NCBI GenBank assembly: GCA_039820405.1
Contig: JBCBQC010000145.1
Location: 1 to 11,308 of the forward strand
Source of the DNA: CALLVY01 sp937899855
GTDB lineage: Bacteria; Bacteroidota; Bacteroidia; Chitinophagales; Saprospiraceae
Length of the DNA: 11,308 bases
Reading direction: 5' to 3'
In this document: piece after piece, positions 6,232-11,308 of the stretch
Numbering within the stretch: position 1 is the stretch's first letter
Layout: every line of letters starts with the position of its first letter
Notes under the pieces: model-generated
Told to the model about the DNA's origin: nothing
Database searches by the model: none
The model's input: only the letters and a program-made list of their open reading frames with translations
Position numbers and translations under genes: made by a program

Positions 6232-6267
6232 CACAGCCGATTGTCCCCACCGGGGCAATCGGCTGTG
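6232..6267 (+). terminator. Strong hairpin after the small secreted-protein gene
   Basis: CACAGCCGATTG (6232-6243) pairs perfectly with CAATCGGCTGTG (6256-6267). The stem continues, after one bulged T, with CCCC/GGGG around an ACC loop. It begins 21 bp after the stop codon. There is no T-tract directly after it, so it is either a U-poor terminator or an mRNA-stabilising 3' hairpin. Confidence 0.6.
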
Positions 6268-6286
6268 TGGTATATAAAGCTTTAGG

Positions 6287-6313
6287 GTAGAAATTGCGTA
6301 ACGCAATTTTTAC
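6287..6313 (+). terminator. Second hairpin, AT-rich, possible back-up terminator
   Basis: A 12-pair stem (8 pairs AAATTGCG/CGCAATTT, one G-U pair, then GTA/TAC) closes a three-base TAA loop. T-rich sequence is in the 3' arm and eight T follow at 6322-6329. It lies 20 bp after the previous hairpin. It could serve as a terminator or as a regulator-binding palindrome upstream of the adhesin gene. Confidence 0.4.
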
Positions 6314-6361
6314 ATATCAACTTTTTTTTGCTTTGGTGTTTCCTTTTTAGTCTTTTGACCC

Positions 6362-6369
6362 TATATTTG
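6362..6369 (+). promoter_or_regulatory. Bacteroidota -7 box (TATATTTG), candidate promoter of the giant adhesin gene
   Basis: This is an exact TAnnTTTG match. The nearest TTTG upstream (6332-6335) is 26 nt away, a little longer than usual. It is the only exact -7 box I see between the preceding gene and the ATG at 6642. Confidence 0.45.
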
Positions 6370-6641
6370 TCACCGAATCTGCCACCGAAGAGCGTCCAGT
6401 ACGCGGTGTTGAGCAGCCCGGACGGACCAAAAAAACCATACCGTCAGCCACTTACTAAAAACCGAAATAGCCCCCATCTCCTCCCAACGAATTTTACTTT
6501 TCCTCCCATTACCGTACAAAGCACGACTCCCTCAAACTGATGCTTTAGATTAACCACTCCCTAAGCTGTACTAATACTACCGCCGTGTCCCCGTGGCCGG
6601 CCAGAATCATACAATTTCTATTAATCAAAACACGACTATCT

Positions 6642-9600
6642 ATGAAAGCGTATTTACCCACGCTCTTATTCCTCGGTGCGTTTGTGCTTTTCCTCAACGG
6701 GGCTGCTGCCCAAAGTGTCTGGACGGGAAACGTTGACTCCGACTGGGAGAATGCCGACAACTGGTCGGCGGGTGTACCCACCTCGGGCAGCTTCGTCACC
6801 ATTCCAGGAACACCGGCGGGAGGAAACTTTCCGATCTTTTCCGGTGGGCCCATCATCGACTTTACCATTCAAAACGCCGGTACCCTGACCTTCAATACCT
6901 TGGTGTTCAACAACGGTACGATTATCAACTTTGTGGGAGCGACCATCATCAACGACGGTCCCTTCTTCAACTCGGGCGGGGGAAATATCGACAACGATGG
7001 CGTCCTCAACAATAATGGTAGCTTTACCAACTACGGCACCTTTGATTCGGCCCTATCCGGCGAAACCAACGTGGCGAGTGGTGCGACCTTTACCCACGCC
7101 GGCTTGTTTTTCAAAACGGCAGGACCCTTTACGAATGACGGTACGGTCATCAACACCTCCAACATGCGGGTCACCAACCTGTTCGACAATCGGGGAGTCC
7201 TGACCAATCTCAATAGCTTTGAGGCACCCTTCGGCAGTACTTTGACCAACCACTCCACGGCCAACGTCGAAAATGCGGCGGGGGCCATTTTTGTAGTCAA
7301 CGGTACCTTTACCAACGATGCTCCCCTACTCAACGATGGGGAATTTTCCGTACAAAGCGCCACCGTGGGGACCAACAACGCCACCATTACCAATAGTGGA
7401 TTACTAGAAATTGCGGGCGCTTTGACCAACGAAGCGACCATCCTCAACAACAACGAATTGTCTATCCCCGACGGGGGAACGCTGACCAATAATGCGACTG
7501 TTACCAATGCGGGGACCATCCGCCTATCTATCTGCGGTACCCTGATCCAAAACGGGGGCAACGCCATCGTCGCTCCGGTCCTCAACGACGGTTTGATCTA
7601 TTTGCTCAGTGGAACGGTCGATTGGACCAACGTGGAGTTTGGCAACGAATTTACCGACCTCAACGATACCAAGCCACCCGTTGCGGGTTGCCGCTCGGGC
7701 GTCACGCTCCGGCTGGATGAAAACGGCGAGGCCAGTATCACACCCGCCGATGTCGACAAGGGATCCTACGGCAGTTGTGGCGCCACCCTGGCCAATCTGA
7801 GCATCGACCGCAGTGATTTTACGACCGCGGACCTGGGGGCCCAGGCCGTCCTCCTCACCGTCACGGATAACTTGGGCGTCAGCGCGAGCTGCGAAGCGGT
7901 CGTCATCGTACTGCCCTTTATCCCGCCCGTTGTACCCGTCGACGATCCCGACATCACCTTTAGCTGTCCCCCCGACATTACGGTGACCGGACTGCCCGGT
8001 GCCGGTAATGCGGAGGCTAGCTGGACCGAACCCACGGCCAGCTCGACCTGTACCACTAGCGGTGGCGGGGGGAGCGGTACCCTGGAGTGCAACATCAGCA
8101 ACAACTTACCCAACTTTGATTTCCTGGGCGAAATCGAAGGACGCAAATACTACGTCTCCGATCATCCCGCCAACTGGCATACCGCCCGCGAGCGCGCCAT
8201 CAATGCGGGAGGCTACCTGGCCGTGATCAACGACCAGGCCGAAAACGATTTTCTCCAGGGTGTCGTCAACCGGGGGACCACCTGGATTGGCTTTACCGAT
8301 CAGGACGCGGAGGGCAATTTTGTGTGGGACAATGGCGAGGCCGTCATCTACACCAACTGGAACCCCGGCGAGCCCAACGATCAGGGGCTGAGCGGTACCC
8401 ATGCCGACTTTGCCGTCTTTATCAACTCCAGCGGCAGGTGGTTTGACCGGTCGGGATCGACCGAGAATTACTACCTCCTTGAGGTGCCCTGTCCAACGAC
8501 GGCTCCGGCTTGTAGCGAGCTCGGCAACAACCTCGCTGGCTTCTCCCTGATTGGGGAATTGGACAACAGCAAATACTTTTACTCCGACCACCAGTCGACC
8601 TGGTTTGATGCCCAAAATCGGGCGCAATTGCTGGGGGGCTACTTGGTGGTGATTACGAGTGCGGCGGAAAACGAACTGGTCAAAAACGGCATTGCGGCGA
8701 CTTCTTGGATTGGTCTCAACGATGCTCCCCAGGAAGGCAACTTCAATTGGATCAACGGGGAGTCCCTGACCTACACCAACTGGAACGGTGGCGAGCCCAA
8801 TAACCAGGGGAATGAGGACTACGGCGAGATGTACACCAGTGGTCTTTGGAACGACCAGGAAGCGCATTTACAGCGGCGTTACGTCATCGAGATTCCCTGT
8901 GCCGCTCCGCTGCCCCTTTGCAGCGATTTGCCCAACGATTTTCCGGGCTTTAGCTTGATTGGAGAATTCAACAACAGCCGCTACTTCTACGCCAGTACCT
9001 CGATCAGTTGGGGAACCGCTCAGGACCGGGCCGAAGCCATCGGCGGTCACCTGGTGGTCATCAACAGTGCGGAAGAAAACCAGTACATTCAAAACAACGT
9101 CAATACCAGAATCTGGATTGGCTTGAGTGATGAAGCGCAGGAAGGCAACTTCCGCTGGGTCAATGGCGATCCGGTGGATTATACGAACTGGAATCCCGGC
9201 GAGCCCAACAACAGCAACAACGAAGACTTTGGAGAACTGCTGACCAACGGTCGTTGGAACGACCTGAATCACAGCGGCCGTCGGCCCTACATCGTAGAGA
9301 TTCCCTGTGTGGCACCCATCGTTCGTTGCGAACAAGTACCCAACAACATTGCGGGCTTTAGCCTTATCGGGGAATACAACGACCACAAATACTACGCCTC
9401 AAATGGAACGGCCCGCTGGGATGATGCCCAGGCCGCCTGTGCCGCCAACGGTGGTCACTTGGTCGTAATCAATGACGATGCGGAAAACACGTTTATTTTC
9501 AATAACCTCAATACCAGCTCCGGTAGCATCTGGACGGGCCTCAATACCCTCAGCAGCCCCAACGATTTCCAGTGGGTGAATGGCGATCCCGTCACCTACC

Positions 9601-11308
9601 TGAATTGGCAAGCGGGCGAGCCCAACGGCAGCGGAACCAACCAAGCCGCCCGGATGAAGCAGTCCACGGGCGAATGGACCGACCGTCCGATCAGCAACTT
9701 GTACGACTACATCCTAGAGATTCCCTGCCCCCTCAGCGGCCCTTCGAACGATCCGCCGGTGGTGACCCAAATCCGCGGTCCACAGAGTGGTGCGCAGTTC
9801 CCCAACGGAGTCACCGAGGTGGCCTACGAAGTCACCGATGGCTGTGGCAATCAGGAAATCTGTACCTTTGAAGTGACCGTAGAGGCAACGCCCTCCGAAA
9901 TCACCCTCACCGATTGCCCCGCCGATTTGACCATCGACACCGCCCCGGGGGCGACCAGCGTCACCGTCAATTATGGCCCGGTAGCCGGTACCACCACTTG
10001 CTTCCGAGGCGGACTAGAAATCGAACAAACCCAGGGACCCGAGATCGGGGATATCCTCCGGGTCAAGGACGGGCCACAATTGGTCGCCTTTAGCCTCATC
10101 GACTCTTGTGGCAATTTTGCCTCTTGCGTCTTTACCGTCACCGCTATCGCTACGCCTTCGGCCATCACCATGGCCGATTGCCCCGTCGATATCAACGTCG
10201 ATGCGCAGCCCGGCGAAACCGCCGTGGATGTTACCTGGATCGAGCCTACCGCCACGACGACCTGTTTTACGGGCAACGTCGATGTACAACGACTCGAAGG
10301 TCCCGCCCCCGGTAGTAGCTTTGACGCGGGCAGCAGCACGCGGATCATTTACCTGATCGCCGATGAATGTGGCAATACCGAAATTTGTATTTTCTTCGTC
10401 AACGTCAGCGCCTGTCCCGCAGCGGGAACCGCTTGCGACGATGGCGATCCCAAGACCATCAACGACCAGGAAGATGGTTTGTGTAATTGTGCCGGTACCC
10501 CGAGTACCTTAAATATCGACTGTCCTACTGATCTGATGGTAGATGCCCTGCCCGGGGCTACCTTTGCCGTCGTCGACTGGGCGCTACCCACGACCAGCGG
10601 CGATTGCAACGTGGGCAGTGTCGACCTGCAACAAACCGCCGGCCCCGCCAGCGGAAGCAACCTTCCCCTCGGCACCACCACCATCAGCTACGAAGCAACG
10701 GATGGCTGTACCAATACCGTCAGCTGTAGCTTTACCGTAACGGTGAATCCCACCACTTCGACCGTCATCCTGGACTGCCCCGCCGACCTGACCGTCGCGG
10801 CCGTACCGGGAGCACCTACGGCGCAAGTTTCTTGGGCCGTACCAACACCTGGCTCGGACTGTGTGATCCAGCCCGTCAATTTGGTACAAACTGCGGGCCC
10901 CGACAACGGAGCCGCTTTCCCCGAGGGAACGACGACCGTAACTTACGAGGCCACCGATGGTTGTGGAGAATCCGCCACCTGTAGCTTTACCGTGACGGTA
11001 ACGACTAGCTGTATCGATAACGATGGCGATGGCGTCTGCGTAGCCGACGACTGCGACGATCTGGACGCAAATATTCCGGCGGCTCCCGGTACGTCTTGTG
11101 ATGATGGGGATGCGGGTACGGAAAACGATGTGATCCTGGCGGACGGCTGTAGCTGTGCGGGTACACCGATCGACCCCTGTGCGGGTAGCGGTGGCGATCT
11201 GGACGGCGATGGTGTCTGTGCGGCGGACGATTGCGACGATCTGGACGCAAATATTCCGGCGGCTCCCGGTACGTCTTGTGATGATGGGGATGCGGGTACG
11301 GAAAACGA
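6642..11308 (+). CDS. Giant secreted adhesin-like protein with HYR, C-type-lectin and DxDGDG metal-binding modules (partial, runs off the window)
   Basis: At least 1555 codons with no stop. Signal peptide 1-23 (cleaved before Q24). Residues about 26-330 start with a VWTGN...W motif and continue as N/G/T-rich repeats (GTLTNNATVTNAGTI style), probably a beta-solenoid. Residues 350-424 are an Ig-like module with ITPADVD. Residues 440-480 are the first half of a HYR domain (FSCPPDITVTGLPG). Four C-type-lectin domains follow at 483-617, 624-753, 760-889 and 896-1029, each with a WIG/WTG strand, EPN and a closing EIPC or EVPC. Residues about 1036-1080 supply the missing second half of the HYR domain. 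Further HYR domains lie at about 1085-1167, 1175-1257, 1291-1368 and 1375-1453. A GTACDDG spacer lies at 1263-1288. From 1457 come DNDGDGVCVADDCDDLD metal-binding repeats of about 60 aa. Inferred role: calcium-dependent surface adhesion or glycan binding. The C-terminus (possibly a type IX secretion signal) is outside the window. Confidence 0.9.
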   Translation, partial: MKAYLPTLLFLGAFVLFLNGAAAQSVWTGNVDSDWENADNWSAGVPTSGSFVTIPGTPAGGNFPIFSGGPIIDFTIQNAGTLTFNTLVFNNGTIINFVGATIINDGPFFNSGGGNIDNDGVLNNNGSFTNYGTFDSALSGETNVASGATFTHAGLFFKTAGPFTNDGTVINTSNMRVTNLFDNRGVLTNLNSFEAPFGSTLTNHSTANVENAAGAIFVVNGTFTNDAPLLNDGEFSVQSATVGTNNATITNSGLLEIAGALTNEATILNNNELSIPDGGTLTNNATVTNAGTIRLSICGTLIQNGGNAIVAPVLNDGLIYLLSGTVDWTNVEFGNEFTDLNDTKPPVAGCRSGVTLRLDENGEASITPADVDKGSYGSCGATLANLSIDRSDFTTADLGAQAVLLTVTDNLGVSASCEAVVIVLPFIPPVVPVDDPDITFSCPPDITVTGLPGAGNAEASWTEPTASSTCTTSGGGGSGTLECNISNNLPNFDFLGEIEGRKYYVSDHPANWHTARERAINAGGYLAVINDQAENDFLQGVVNRGTTWIGFTDQDAEGNFVWDNGEAVIYTNWNPGEPNDQGLSGTHADFAVFINSSGRWFDRSGSTENYYLLEVPCPTTAPACSELGNNLAGFSLIGELDNSKYFYSDHQSTWFDAQNRAQLLGGYLVVITSAAENELVKNGIAATSWIGLNDAPQEGNFNWINGESLTYTNWNGGEPNNQGNEDYGEMYTSGLWNDQEAHLQRRYVIEIPCAAPLPLCSDLPNDFPGFSLIGEFNNSRYFYASTSISWGTAQDRAEAIGGHLVVINSAEENQYIQNNVNTRIWIGLSDEAQEGNFRWVNGDPVDYTNWNPGEPNNSNNEDFGELLTNGRWNDLNHSGRRPYIVEIPCVAPIVRCEQVPNNIAGFSLIGEYNDHKYYASNGTARWDDAQAACAANGGHLVVINDDAENTFIFNNLNTSSGSIWTGLNTLSSPNDFQWVNGDPVTYLNWQAGEPNGSGTNQAARMKQSTGEWTDRPISNLYDYILEIPCPLSGPSNDPPVVTQIRGPQSGAQFPNGVTEVAYEVTDGCGNQEICTFEVTVEATPSEITLTDCPADLTIDTAPGATSVTVNYGPVAGTTTCFRGGLEIEQTQGPEIGDILRVKDGPQLVAFSLIDSCGNFASCVFTVTAIATPSAITMADCPVDINVDAQPGETAVDVTWIEPTATTTCFTGNVDVQRLEGPAPGSSFDAGSSTRIIYLIADECGNTEICIFFVNVSACPAAGTACDDGDPKTINDQEDGLCNCAGTPSTLNIDCPTDLMVDALPGATFAVVDWALPTTSGDCNVGSVDLQQTAGPASGSNLPLGTTTISYEATDGCTNTVSCSFTVTVNPTTSTVILDCPADLTVAAVPGAPTAQVSWAVPTPGSDCVIQPVNLVQTAGPDNGAAFPEGTTTVTYEATDGCGESATCSFTVTVTTSCIDNDGDGVCVADDCDDLDANIPAAPGTSCDDGDAGTENDVILADGCSCAGTPIDPCAGSGGDLDGDGVCAADDCDDLDANIPAAPGTSCDDGDAGTEN
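8088..9728 (+). repeat. Four tandem C-type-lectin domain repeats inside the giant adhesin
   Basis: Four units of about 130 residues share the frame C..(N)N..GFxLIGE, a Y(Y/F) strand, GGxLxVI, WIG or WTG, F.W.NG..., NW..GEPN, and a closing I/V-P-C. EPN starts at residues 577, 718, 854 and 993. The WND position reads WFD (600-602), WND (736-738), WND (872-874) and WTD (1012-1014). First and last cysteines of each unit are conserved (probable disulfide); the inner cysteine pair of animal CTLDs is absent. The spacers between units are seven residues or fewer. Confidence 0.85.
11022..11308 (+). repeat. 180-bp tandem coding repeat (60 aa, DGDGVC...CDDLDANIPAAPG), 77 bp identical
   Basis: The segment 11052-11128 recurs without a single change at 11232-11308, offset by exactly 180 bp, and the second copy is cut by the window end. 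The bases before (11022-11051 against 11202-11231) are similar but not identical. Each unit encodes a DGDGVCxADDCDDLD metal-binding stretch followed by GTSCDDGDAGTEN and, in the first copy, a cysteine-rich DGCSCAGTP segment. A diverged relative (GTACDDGDPKTINDQ) lies near 10429-10500. Confidence 0.85.

Larger units (their letters stand above)
6211..6641 (+). other. Intergenic region, about 430 bp, and probable long leader of the giant adhesin gene
   Basis: From left to right it holds a terminator-like hairpin (6232-6267), a second AT-rich hairpin (6287-6313), an eight-T tract (6322-6329) and a -7 box (6362-6369). About 270 bp of otherwise featureless sequence then lead to the ATG at 6642. The open frame at 6328-6540 begins at a TTG inside the T-tract and is proline/serine-rich; it is not credible. 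If the -7 box is used, the adhesin mRNA has a leader of roughly 265 nt. No Shine-Dalgarno sequence is seen before 6642, as is usual in the phylum. Confidence 0.5.

Noticed and set aside
6328..6540. 70-codon frame before the adhesin gene
   Set aside because: It begins at a TTG in a T-tract, is rich in proline and serine, and lacks any recognised feature.
8106..9644. Long minus-strand open frames (for example 253 and 172 codons) across the lectin domains
   Set aside because: They are shadows of the repetitive, GC-rich lectin coding sequence. They recur in the same register in each repeat and have no start signals.

Overview
The window looks like chromosomal DNA of a Bacteroidota bacterium, most probably a marine or gliding Saprospiria / Lewinella-like lineage. 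The reasons are: GC-rich coding regions separated by AT-rich spacers; starts without Shine-Dalgarno sequences; several exact TAnnTTTG boxes, the Bacteroidota -7 promoter element; lipoproteins typical of the phylum; an orphan TonB C-terminal domain joined to MORN-like repeats; and a giant secreted protein built of HYR, C-type-lectin and DxDGDG metal-binding modules. The genus is an inference from domain style, not from a marker gene.

Layout. (1) Positions 1-1931, minus strand: a metzincin-like zinc-protease lipoprotein (1419-1931), then a secreted MORN/TonB-domain protein (318-1262), then a 50-codon mini-ORF (139-291) that carries only the two ends of the TonB protein. (2) 1932-2442: a divergent intergenic region with a strong hairpin (2101-2161) and a 199-bp MITE-like element (2172-2370) that has perfect 17-bp terminal inverted repeats. 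(3) 2443-5343, plus strand: an unrecognised lipoprotein, an intrinsic terminator, a consensus promoter, then a five-TM LTA-synthase/sulfatase-family enzyme. (4) 5344-6641: two long spacers around a small secreted protein (5803-6210); the second spacer holds two hairpins and a -7 box. (5) 6642 to the window end: the first 1555 codons of a giant secreted adhesin-like protein, still open at the edge.

How the genes relate. Nearly everything is predicted to act at or outside the cell envelope: exported protease lipoprotein, secreted TonB-domain protein, lipoprotein, membrane-anchored headgroup transferase, small secreted protein and giant lectin/adhesin. They do not form one operon, because terminators, promoters and divergent strands separate them. 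I see no CRISPR array, toxin-antitoxin pair, phage gene, transposase, tRNA or rRNA.

The most distinctive signals are: a HYR domain split by four tandem C-type lectin domains, only two of which keep the full EPN...WND sugar/calcium motif; the end-to-end deletion derivative of the TonB gene; the MITE-like structured repeat; and a 180-bp tandem repeat at the window edge with 77 bp identical. I did not find convincing evidence of a wholly new multi-gene system.
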